A stretch of 64,000 nt of DNA from Isoetes taiwanensis (taxonomy: Eukaryota; Streptophyta; Lycopodiopsida; Isoetales; Isoetaceae): contig JAJEKV010000108.1 in NCBI GenBank assembly GCA_021234155.1, positions 3,116,850 to 3,180,849 of the forward strand. Reading direction: 5' to 3'. Below the pieces are notes generated by a model, which saw only the letters and a program-made list of their open reading frames with translations, had not been told where the DNA came from and searched no databases. The first letter of the stretch is position 1; every line of letters starts with the position of its first letter. The translations under genes and the position numbers were made by a program. Positions 10,704 to 20,470 of the stretch are shown here, piece by piece.

Positions 10704-11099
10704 TGTTAGAGCCAGAACTCTAACCTTGCAAGAAAGATGAAAAACCCAACAATCCAAGCTCAATCTATCAGATCAAGGCAATGCACAACACAAAGAATCA
10801 TCATCTCCATAGCTAGATCAATGAAAAATACTCTCTCCCAATACACCGTCTCTCTCTCTTCTTCTTTCTCTGCTCCGATAATACAGTGATCATAATCCCC
10901 CTGCACCCCATAATGCATACGTGCAAATATCCTGCACGCGTGCATGTGCGTATATCCCTCCATATACGGTATACAATCTCCCATACCACCTCAATAGTGG
11001 TGAGTGTGGTGAGTGGTGACAAGTGTGGTGAGTGGTGACGAGTGTGGTGATGAGTGTGGTGAGTGGTGACAAGTGTGGTGAGTGGTGATCACCCCAACA
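10704..11099 (-). repeat. LTR (5' LTR of the minus-strand element)
   Basis: 396 bp. It begins TGTTAGAGCC and ends CCCCAACA on the plus strand, keeping the canonical TG…CA ends. It differs from the other LTR by five substitutions and one 12-bp CTCTTCTTCTTT-type indel. Confidence 0.93.
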
Positions 11100-11104
11100 G
11101 TGTA
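11100..11104. repeat. Target site duplication GTGTA (right)
   Basis: It matches the GTGTA before the left LTR. LINE sequence resumes directly after it. Confidence 0.9.
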
Positions 11105-12108
11105 TCTTCAGCTATCTACTCCATGTTGGTGGATTCCTTTGCAAGGCACTCCTGAGAATGTGACTCTAAGTGTTGTTCATCCAAAGACACAATAACGATG
11201 GATAGCAGCTGGTATAAGCACTATTGCAGCTTGGTATGAGTCGGTCATCTCATGTCATGGGAAGCATTTAAAACAAAATTCTTGTTGTACAAATGGGATA
11301 GAGTAATTTGGACTCGTATTGCTGCATTCTTGCCACAGAATTCCGGCTTACAAATTGAAGTAACTGTATGGGATTGCCATCAGGTATCAAGCCAGGATAC
11401 TTTGTTTCTTCTGTGTATAAAATGCTTTTGCATTATGAAATCTTGCCTCCGTTTAATAGATGGCATCTTTAGGTCCTTCAGCCATAATAGAAAAGTGTTT
11501 GGACATGGGTATGAGATAAGTTGCTCCATCATAAAGTGGCGGTTTTGTGGTGGCAAGTGATCCATAGATACATCAAAGTCAACATGCTAGTCCATAAAAT
11601 TGGTAATCGGATTTCAGAGCTCTGACCTTAATGTAAGCAAAGGGTTGAGAGTACTGAGCATTATTTTTCTTGTGTGAGCGGCTTCGGCAGGCATGGTCTT
11701 GGTTGTTAATCCTATTTGGCATGTCTTGATCTAGACAACAAGTTCTGCATGCTATCTATCCTGATGCATGGCATAAATGGCGGGAACGAGCTTTTCATCT
11801 TGCACGTGGCTGGCGTTTATGGTCGATCTGGAAGAGAAGCAGATTGTTTATCTTTAAGGGCATGGATACTGCAAATGAGATTCTTCTTCAGTGGACACAA
11901 AATAAAATTGTCATGGCTTATGATTGTTTTTCTCTTGATCAAGAGAAGAAAGTACTACTTAGTTTCATATTCATTCTTATGCATAGACAGGCGGTTGTGC
12001 TCAGTTGGATCGGCTTGTCCATTGGGGTTATAATCCGTTCTTTGTATGTTGTTATAATTTTGATTGGTAAAATAAATCTTGTCGTCCTACCAAAAAAAAA
12101 AAAAAAAA
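11105..12108 (+). pseudogene. Plant L1 LINE, 3' portion with poly-A tail
   Basis: This continues the LINE interrupted at 6827. The frame recovers SWEAFKTKF and WDRVIWTRIAAFLPQN near 11250-11340. Near 11760-11870 it gives DAWHKWRERAFHLA and LWSIWKRSRLFIF, the tryptophan-rich C-terminus of plant L1 polyproteins. The 3' UTR ends with ATAAATCTTGTCGTCCTACC and a 17-base A run at 12092-12108, the expected LINE 3' end. Multiple frameshifts are present. Immediately after the tail the sequence is dispersed repeat R2, so the LINE probably inserted into a copy of R2. Confidence 0.82.
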
Positions 12109-12360
12109 TCATGTAAAAGAACTTCTTCTAGAAGTTATATAAGCCACACTATCGGTTAAAAATAATACCACTATAACATACGTGTAACTTCATCAAAAGT
12201 CCATTTTATGTTTTATAAAACCACGAGGGCTCTTATGCCATGTAAAGGACGAGGTGCAAGGCTCGGCAGTGGATGCTACTTTTGCAGCTTGCCCAGTACC
12301 TCCTTTACATCGTGTAAAATCCCACAATGAGACTCTTTATATACTACATAAATTTATTTT
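12109..12360. repeat. Dispersed repeat R2, copy 3 (right part)
   Basis: It follows the LINE poly-A directly and matches the right halves of the copies at 1720 and 3920: ATGTAAAAGAACTTCT, CACACTATCGGTTAAAAAT, AAAAGTCCATTTTATG and GACGAGGTGCAAGGCTC. Its left part is missing here. Confidence 0.6.
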
Positions 12361-12661
12361 AATGTATATGCCCATTGGGACCACGTTTCCATGTGGACAG
12401 TGGGACCCAATGACTAGCAGCAGTTGGGAACCGATCACAAAGGCCCAAGAGAAAGTGGAACCAGTGGTCATGCCCCTCAACATGGAAATCTGGAGTTTTT
12501 TTTTTTTTATTTTTTTTTTCCTTAATACCCCCCTCCCCCTTCCCCTTCTTTGGGCCTAATGCTTGGCGATGGCGTCACGGGGCTCGACCGCTATAGTGTT
12601 GGGCGGCTATGCCTCTTTCCATCCCTTGGCACTAGCCGACTATGTCGCTCGCTCTATCCTT

Positions 12662-12693
<32 letters not shown>

Positions 12694-13500
12694 CGTTATG
12701 AAGATTTTTTGGTCTAATTTTTCATGAGAATGAGTATCTAGATCTTCCGTTTTTGAGGAAAAGCAAGTTCTGATGACTTTTTATGCTTTTAGAGTAAGGT
12801 TCTCTCCCCCCCCCAAAAAAAAAAAAAAAAAAGCTTTCAAAAGTTAATTGCTCTCATTGGAGGTTTGGTGGGATTATCTAAGGCGCAATTTGATTCCAAC
12901 CCGATTTTCGAACCTGCAGGTTTGGACAAAAAGCACTCCCCCAAAGCTAGTAAACCTAATTATGATAGGTTGCTGAGCTGTTAGGCAAGTAATAATGAAG
13001 AAGATTGTCTATATTTCCCTCAAAACTAGATTTAGTTTCGTGGACTCCGTCAAGCAAATCAAGCGAGATTGGCCAAAGAACCTTCAAATAGAATGATAAA
13101 TTTCGTAGAGCGATTTTGAAATTTGTTTTGATGCGATTCATTACCAAAATCTGCGAGCGAAACTCTTTTTTTTTTCTGTGGCAAAGAATTCCTTCAATTT
13201 GATCGCTGGAACTGTCTGACGTAGCAGATTGCTGGGGAACCATGGCTGAGGTAAGAAGCTTCATGCAAATAAAGAAAATATCTCATTGTTTTCCTATTTT
13301 TAGACCAAGAATTGACAATTTCGAGTTGAGGTGCCTAAGAATTGTTTGCCATAAGAATAGGTTCAATCGCAGGGAGGAAGTTGATGAGGATGCTCTCCAT
13401 AATTCAGATCAATGAATATTGATATTTGGGCAATGACAACTCTCTTTGTTTCATTAAATTTTGAAATTCACTATTGAAAATGCTTACTCGAGTATTTTAT
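12361..13500. other. No gene recognised; long homopolymer tracts
   Basis: The stretch contains poly-T tracts near 12498-12520 and 12666-12693 (about 28 T) and a C-run followed by A-run near 12808-12832. The poly-T runs could be tails of minus-strand retroposons, but no coding remnants were identified beside them. A minus-strand ORF at 12956-13264 has no known motif. Confidence 0.5.
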
Positions 13501-13525
13501 TATGGAAAAAAAAGGGATGTGGGCA

Positions 13526-13755
13526 CAGTGGCCACAGTACGAAATGCATGTATCCATTGTGCTGTGGACATGGCAAAGTGGGATAGTAGCCACAGTGCAA
13601 AATGCATGTATCCATTGGATTGTGGACATGGCAAATTTGCACCATAACTACGCCATAAAAAGAAAAAAAAAAAGAAAAAAGTTGCGTAGTGGCCACAGTG
13701 CGAAATGCATGTATTCGTTGGGTTATGGACATGGAAAATTCGAACTGTAGCCATG
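13526..13755. repeat. Three-copy tandem repeat (~65-bp unit)
   Basis: The unit runs from a GGCCACAGT block through AAATGCATGTAT to GGACATGGCAAA. It occurs at ~13526, ~13589 and ~13687. The second and third copies are separated by a 35-base A-rich insert. The overlapping ORFs on both strands are repeat by-products. Confidence 0.85.
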
Positions 13756-14363
13756 TTTTTGAAGTTATTAACGAGATATAGATTTGAATCTGCAACCTAT
13801 TCATTAAAAACCTGGAGGCTTACCAACAAACTATAACTCGTCCCCCTTGTATGAGCTTTTCCTTAAGCGCCCATTGATCTACCATTGTCCCACGACTTTG
13901 ACCACAGACTAGAAGTCTGTCTATTTGACCTAGACTTTTGACTTTGCCAGGGGAAATGTCTTCCTCAACTCGAGGTCTACCTGCTCAAATAGTAGCACGA
14001 CGGCACCATTTAGAACCAGTGAAGGCCCACAGCCAGTTCCAAACTTTGGCCTGCAGCCATTGAATAGCGCCATGGCACCATTTGGCACTGAAGGAGCTAG
14101 ATTTAGCAAAAGCTTTTGAGTCTTTGTTTCTTATTCCTAATTTCCCTTTGAGCGTTTAAGCATCCTCCCTTCTTCAATCCACACGCATCCCAAAAATATT
14201 CTGACAATAGCTGGAATCGATCCCCCCTCTCCCCCCTCCACAAAGCCCTCTCACTGAGGCGGGCATCGTTTATGCCTAGAAACCATCTTCCAATCTAGTT
14301 GAGCCTTCCAAAGCCCTTTGGCCATCCTTTAAACCCCCTTCCTTCAAAGCCCCTTCCTGTTGT
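13756..14363. other. No gene recognised
   Basis: Mixed sequence that probably includes the 5' untranslated region of the LINE starting near 14364. A C-rich tract lies at 14221-14240. Confidence 0.4.
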
Positions 14364-16191
14364 CATGGCCACCCCAGTTGATAGAGGAACTAGACGCAGC
14401 CTTGCATCCCTTTGAGCTACCCATCAACATGCATGTCAATGGGCAAGACACATAGATCCCTTTACCATGGACATGGCCTTAAGACTTCTTCTGAGAGAGT
14501 ATTATCGACACAATCTCATTAAGAGACAAGATGACACTGGCAAGATCGACAGATATATCTTGAAAAGGAAGGCTAGAGCAAAAACACACACAACGAATAT
14601 GGCCCGTCAGACACAAGGCAGATACACCCACATAGTAGCGAGCCATGGGAATCCACCTCACCAGCTACACAGGACCAAACACCTGAGGAATACTGAAAGC
14701 AAATCCATGCGATGGTGGAGGGCAACATAGTTCAGATTGCATCTTTGACAGAAGAAGTGCAGACCTCCGCACCCAGACTGCTCAAGAAGCAACTCACCAC
14801 AAAAAAGCACCGAGTTTCCAGCATGGAGACCCGCGTCCAACAGCTTGAGGATGGCCTTCGCCTAGCACACATTGAAAGGCAGCAAGACAGAGTGTGCCTT
14901 GTAGATCTCCATGCCACCCTGGACACCCTGTCTGCCAGAATGGATACCATAGCTCAAGGTAAAAAATAGTTTGAGCAGGAGATCCGGACAAATCTGTTGC
15001 TATTTGCACAGATGCAGAAGAAAGGGCAGTCACGGTCCAAAAGACCTTACTGACAGCCAGCAAGGCGCAACATGCACACCTCCAAACCCTCCAAGACAAG
15101 CTCAACAATGCGCAAGAACACTTCTTGGCTAAGGAAGTAGAGATGGCCTCCAAACTTCATAGACTGGAGCACAGAGCAAACAAAGCAAGATCATGAGGTA
15201 CGAGGGTTGTGGGGCGCAGTCACTTAATAGGGGAAAGGCCTACATGCAGAAGCTCATGAGCAGCTGTGGCATTGCATGCATGAGCTGGCAAGGCAAGACA
15301 AGCTCCAGCAACTGCTTAGGTCTGAGCTGCAGGGAGGGAAGGCAACTCAGCAAGCTGCAACGGCTGCTCCAGCTCATGTCAATGCCACCCCTACACGATG
15401 GCAACTGGGGGCTCAGTGTAATTAGCAAGCAGCCCCCAGAAGGCAAGCAACAATATATGCGGAGCTCGGGAATATTGCCTTGCTGTGCAATGAAAAACAA
15501 GAGCAGAGTTATAGGAGACATAATGTGGTAGTTCAAGGCCTCCCTGAGGTGGAGGGGGAGGACCTCATGGAGCGGTTACACACTGTGGTCGTGTCATGCA
15601 TGAGGTTTCATGCCCCCATACATATTGTCCAGGCTAGCCGCCACGGTGTTCTGCACCCAGACCGCCCACGCATTGTCAAATTCACGGTTGCCGATGCACT
15701 GGTAAGAGATGCCATACTACGCCGGGGATGAAACTAAGGGGCACCTCAATGTATGTTGATCATGACCTCACCCCTCGACAATAGGAACAACGTAGAAGGG
15801 AGTTCGCTCATGTGCGGGCCATCAATCGCTCTGGAGGTGCAGCGGTCCTGGTCCAAGGCAAAGCGTGAGTGTTCGGGCCACCCAATGCTGAAGTTAGGGA
15901 TGCGATGCACAGAGCTGCTAAAATCCCTCGGGGTGCTACTATCATGTCTGCTACAGGGCTCCCAGAGCTGCTGCTGCATCCAATGCTCAGGCTGATGTTA
16001 CTGCTGCTCTTGCCACGGCCACTTCTGCTCAGCAGGCACCTACCGCTTCCGTTGCTCCACCCACTGCTGGTCCTTTCACACCTCGGGCTTCTGTTGTGTC
16101 CGCTGTCACTACTTTTGCTACTCCTGCTGCTCTTGCACATCGCGCTAATGCTGCACCCCTTGGTGGTGCTGCTAACCTGACCATCAAATAG
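14364..16191 (+). pseudogene. LINE ORF1 (coiled coil, RRM-like domain, Ala/Pro/Ser/Thr-rich tail)
   Basis: Fragments in several frames reconstruct an L1-like ORF1 layout. From an ATG near 14364 there is a basic N-terminus. Residues encoded at 14712-14969 form a heptad-like helix (LTEEVQ, METRVQQLEDGL, LHATLDTLSARM). The segment at 15510-15730 reads RRHNVVVQGLPEVEGED, HGVLHPDRPRIVKFT and DALVRDAILRRG, the order of an ORF1p RNA-binding domain, and is followed by a DHDLTP segment. A low-complexity Ala/Pro/Ser/Thr tail ends at TAG 16191. ORF1 proteins bind LINE RNA. At least six frame breaks make it nonfunctional. The strong leucine-rich ORFs around 15869-16180 are shadows of the CTG/GCT-rich tail. 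Confidence 0.65.
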
Positions 16192-17010
16192 GTACAACAC
16201 TTGCATATGGTCTCCTGGAATTGCAGGGGCTTCCCTTGGCAGAAGGGAGATAGTCTCAACTCCATTGCTGCAGACATGGATCTCATCTTCCTTATGGAAA
16301 CTTGAGATCATGCTGGGCACCGGACACTAGGCCTACCAGGATATCAACACTACTCATTGTTCAATGAGTGCACAGGCAAACGGGGACATGGGGGTGTCGC
16401 CTGTTACTACCGCACAAACTTGGCACCAACTGTTGCATTGCTGAAGTTCAGGCACACACAAACGGTACCTTTGGGCCTGAAGGCAGAACTGTAGTGGCGG
16501 CAGCTTCTTTCTTGCAGTAGCATTCCACATGCAGAATCCCTCTTTTATCGCTACAACACAGATGTGGATAGGATGGATCCGCATGTCGATCTATATGATG
16601 GCATACAACTGCACAGACAATTGGGTAGAGTTGTGCTGCTAGGAGACTTCAATGCATGCACGGGAATAGAACAACTCATGAAGTTTGACCTGTTGCCAGA
16701 AGAGCCCTGCAGCTCCACCCTGCAGAGACTGCTTGGCCGTTGAACATCAGCCAATGGCCAACGACCCCCATCAGATCACACGACATGGCCGGCAATTGCT
16801 TCAAATGTGCAGCATATTTAATTTAGTCATATGCAATGGTTTGGCACTGTGGCACTTATCTGCCGGCTTCACCAGTATGCAGGAAAATTAGGGAGGTGGC
16901 TCCAGTGTTGTGGATTACGTGCTGGTGGCTGAACAAGATCTGCACCTCCTCGCCTAGCTCCGAGTAGGCACAGATAATAAAGAGTGACTGACTCGAATCA
17001 CCAGCCAATT
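16192..17010 (+). pseudogene. LINE apurinic-type endonuclease domain
   Basis: The frame opens MVSWNCRGFP, the usual first strand of plant LINE endonucleases. It then gives DLIFLMET (catalytic Glu), GKRGHGGVACYYR, VVLLGDFNACTG (the GDFN metal-site motif, ~16637-16670), SDHTTW and VVDYVLVAEQDL near 16905. This order is that of APE-like LINE endonucleases that nick target DNA. In-frame stops replace tryptophan or arginine codons in places (for example after MET), and there are frameshifts. It lies directly between ORF1 and RT of the same element. Confidence 0.82.
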
Positions 17011-18366
17011 TTCTCCAAGTGGATTGGCAATCTGCTCGAACCACATGTGATCCACCCCTTCCCCCTTGCCCCAACTGTGGCTGGATTATGACCGCGCAGT
17101 CTTATGCCCAGATGCTAGTACCTGACTTAGCAAAAATTCTACAGCTCCCCATGCTACAACAACAAGCTGACCAGTTGGGAACAATGCTTATGACTGCCGC
17201 GGAGAGATGCTTTGTAGAAGTCGCCCCCGGAAGGTCTCGGGAATTACAACTTTCTCCCGTAACCAGTGGTTTAAGTAGGAACCTTAAGCGCTAGATTCGA
17301 CAGGTCGCTGACCCCGCCCTGGGCCCCCTCGCGACCAGACAATACCATCTTTTTGTGAAAGGAAAGAAAGCCAGATACATTGCAGAGCATCAGAGGGAAA
17401 TGTTTTACCTACTGGAGAGGCATCCCAGAACATTTTGGAGAAAGGTACTGAGCAAACCTCTGCAACCTACAGGAAACATCAGTCCGGACCAATGGGTGCA
17501 ATAGTTGCACCAGCTCTATGACCCTCCTGGGGTCCGGCTAGAGGTACCTCCTCAAACGAGCCCGACCTTGGAAATCACAGAGGCAAATGTTACTCAGGGC
17601 CTGCAGCTCTCACCAATGGCAAGGCGGCAGACTTGAATGGCATGCAGGCAGAGCTGCTCAAATGGGCGGGACCACCAATAGTGCCCATCCTGGCCGCACT
17701 ATTTAATAGAGCATCACAGAAAAGATTTTTTCAATAGTGAACACTAGCAGAGTAGTCCCCATCTACAAGGCAGGAGACCCACACAACCCAGCCAACTACA
17801 AGACAATCATGGTCAGTTCACTCTTTGCGAAACTAATGGCCAGCATCTTTGAATAACAATTGACGATGTGGGTAGAGAAGGTATTGGTGTCTGCCAGGGA
17901 TGCCCATTCTCCCCAACATTGTTTGGTCTCTACATTGACCAATTGGAGGGGGTAGCTTGTGCATCAGATCATTCGGTAGCTCATATACGCAAATGATGTG
18001 GACCTCCTATCCCACAACACGAATGCCATGCAGCAGCACCTACATGCCCTGGATAGTTTCTGTCGGACCACTGGAATGAGGGTCAATTTGGCCAAGACTA
18101 AGGTCTTGCTTATCTCATATTTGCGCCAGCCAAGGCTTAACTCCTTCACTTATTAGGGGCAAAATGCGCAGGTAACATTACACTTACAAGTACCTGGGCA
18201 TAGAGTTCCCCACTACCACATACTGGGACACTTCCATTCGATTACAAGTGACTGCAGGTTGGAAGGCACTTTATGCGATGCAGAATAACAGTTATGAAGC
18301 AGAGCTATATGACTGGCCCCATCTATCCCACTTGTTCAGGGTTCTGGTGGAACCTGTTCTTTTATA
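17011..18366 (+). pseudogene. LINE reverse transcriptase, truncated by a Helitron
   Basis: An arginine/lysine-rich linker (KGKKARYIAEHQREM, FWRKVLSKPL) leads into VVPIYKAGDPHNPANYK at ~17755. After a short gap comes GVCQGCPFSPTLFGLYIDQLEG at ~17890-17945. An altered YANDVDLL stands where YADD is expected (~17985), followed by NLAKTKVLL and LVEPVLLY. There is a deletion of the palm segment between ~17860 and 17885. The FGLYIDQLE signature differs from the L1 at 5.4 kb, so this is a separate LINE lineage. Similarity ends at 18366 exactly where the Helitron terminus begins. Confidence 0.8.
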
Positions 18367-18394
18367 CTAGTAATAATGCCCAACATTGCTGGGC
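18367..18394 (-). mobile_element. Helitron 3' terminus: hairpin plus CTAG
   Basis: On the minus strand, GCCCAGC-AAT-GTTGGGC can form a 7-bp stem. It is followed by seven bases (ATTATTA), then CTAG and the host T. A short GC-rich hairpin just before CTRR, inserted before T, is the diagnostic Helitron 3' end. It sits at the point where the upstream LINE sequence stops and 300 bp from the helicase remains on the same strand. Confidence 0.85.
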
Positions 18395-18668
18395 ATAAGT
18401 TGAAACTCTGTAAATGTTTTGATCACAATGAGAGAAGTGTGTAGTACCTTTTATTATAACAAAAATATTCAAACATATTAATAGTATTTAGTGTTGTTGG
18501 AATTAGTCTGAAACTTGTAAGGTCTTGAAAAGAATGAGATAAAAGTGCATTACTTACTCAGAAGTTGAATTTTTATTGTTGACATCTTGAAAATTACACA
18601 TTGGAGAGATAGTACATCATTGCTCATATAAGGGATCTCGTATTTTGCTTTGGTGGATATATAGTGAG

Positions 18669-20451
18669 TTAAGGAGCAATTTCATCCTGTAGGATCTCTT
18701 TGTAGACTACATCTGTAGTCAATCTTCTATAATTGTTTTTTAATAATGCTCCTTGTCTTGAGGTGTCTTGAATATAGACCTTCACTCCATGTTGTGTAGT
18801 GCACCTTGAGAATGCAACATATTTCTGGCCATGGGCAAAGATTGGCATTGGGAGGTAGATGCTAATGGAGGTCATGGACGGGCCTTGTGTGACTTATTTA
18901 TGGTCATCAAGAATGCGAGTTGGACGGGGAACTGTGTTCGTTTGAAGGGGAGGTCCTATCTAATGGTTCCAGTGAGAACCCTTGTTCCTTTATAAGTGCA
19001 TGTGATTATCTCTGCATCTATGATTCGTGGGTGTGGATCACGTGAAGGCAAGTGCCATTGCAGAGACCGGACTTTGAACTCATGTTTCTGAGTAGGATGA
19101 TGATGGCACCATCCTTGATGTGCAGCTTAAGCGCGGTGGCATGCCAGAAGGGGTCAGATGGTTGATGAACTCGATTGGAAAATCCTTTGCAACATCTTCG
19201 CCTTCCATAGTGATGGCATATATGCTCTATACATATGAAGTTGTCCATGTAAACTTAGAAAGACCTTATTGTTGATCATCAGCGTGTCTTCATTCTTTGG
19301 AGTCAAGATGGTCTTGTCATACAACAGGCGCACATTTTCCTCTGTTATTTTCTTGCCGAAGATGCTGTCAATCAAGTCTTCTTCCACAACGTATTCTTCG
19401 GGTATCTCGACCAAGTCGCAGTCAAGCCCTAGCTCATTGTTCATCTGTTCCCTGTTACCGAGACGTAGCAGCCAATTTGAGAAGATTTGCCCATCTTTTC
19501 CGACCCGCATATTTTGTGTCGGCTTGTGAGTCTTGAAGTTAATCCAAATGGGTTCCTCTTGACACACTTCGAGATGGCTTATTTCTTTGTTGCACGCTTG
19601 ACCACAGGCAATTGCTATCGAAAATCACCGCCGGTGAGCATTATCATTCCCCCAAAGGGGCTGGCATCTTGGCATATCTCGCATAAAATCATGTCTATGG
19701 CAGTGAGTGCTTACATGTATGTCATCCCCATTTCATCCCAGACCATGATGCTTGCCTTTCTAAGTACCTACGCTTGTTGGCTTGTTGCATGCAATGCGGA
19801 TGTTGCCTCTTGTGTCATGTTGAGTGGTAATTTGAGCGTCGAATGAATTGTTTGTGCTCCCTTCAAGAGGAGGCTGACAATGCCTATCCAAGCCACTGAT
19901 ACAACGAGCCACATCCTCTTAGTATACTGATCAGAGTACAGGAACGTCTTGTCTGTGCCTCCTGGACCATCCACATTGATACATGGGCTTGATGCTAGCT
20001 GATTCATCGAGGATAATGTCGGCTATATACTTCTGCTCACTGTTGAACTTGCCGTAGTTTTCTTGCCCTTCTTTCAATTCCTTTTCTGCATCAAAGATGG
20101 GCTAATTTGGGAAGTTGCCTAGAATCTGTAGCTGTGGTTCTAGCAGTCCAAGTTGCTGGCATGTGCAGCCGCTCATCTAGAAGATGTCCTTTAGTGCATG
20201 ATTATAAGCCTGTTGTGGTGGCATCTTTCGTTGGTAATCTTCTGTCAGACTATCCTTGAAAAGCTCCCATAACCGCATTGGGTTTTATGGGTCATTGTAT
20301 AGGCAAATGAATGCAAATGTCTGGCGTATAGCTGCATTGGCATCTGGAAGCTGCTCGCGTCTTCGAGCGTCTTCTCCCACTCGGTATCGTCTTCTAGTAA
20401 GCCAAGCTCTTTGGTAGCTTCCTTAAAAGTTGAAACATAGCTATGGCTCAT
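18669..20451 (-). pseudogene. Helitron RepHel helicase, C-terminal half (PIF1-like)
   Basis: On the minus strand, frames spell the PIF1-like Helitron helicase in order. A pre-helicase segment (ATKELGLLEDDTEWEKTLEDA) comes first. Walker A is DGPGGTDKTFLY near 19955, with the usual GKT changed to DKT. VWDEMGM is Walker B near 19735, followed by LTGGDFRQ, FSNWLLRLGN, TILTPKNEDTLMIN, LLRNMSSKSGLCNGT and finally GQKYVAFSRCTTQHGVKV near 18800. This helicase unwinds DNA for rolling-circle transposition. Stops and frameshifts, plus the altered Walker A, show it is inactive. The Rep nuclease half was not found upstream, so the element is truncated or its 5' part is too decayed to see. Confidence 0.85.
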
Positions 20452-20470
20452 AGAGTAATGAAAGGAGAAA

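Larger units (their letters stand above)
6828..11099 (-). mobile_element. Young non-autonomous LTR retrotransposon (gag plus protease-like ORF, no pol) nested in a LINE
   Basis: Two near-identical direct repeats (384 and 396 bp) bound a 3.5-kb interior, with GTGTA target duplications outside. The coding strand is minus. From its 5' end the element has an LTR, a short leader beginning TTTGGCGACCACGG that may include the primer-binding site, gag (with a frameshift near its start), an ORF beginning like an aspartic protease, an unidentified 3' ORF and the second LTR. No reverse transcriptase, RNase H or integrase motifs lie between the LTRs, so enzymes must have come from another element. The architecture resembles the elements called TR-GAG. 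The LTRs differ by five substitutions and one 12-bp indel, indicating a recent insertion. It splits an L1 LINE whose halves rejoin exactly when it is removed. Confidence 0.92.

Noticed and set aside
6828-11099. Endogenous pararetrovirus (caulimovirus)
   Set aside because: LTRs with target duplication and Ty3-like Gag identify an LTR retrotransposon; no movement-protein or aphid-factor-like regions were seen.
15808-16320. 170-codon Ser/Gly-rich minus-strand ORF
   Set aside because: Antisense of the LINE ORF1 tail and endonuclease start, whose plus-strand motifs are clear.
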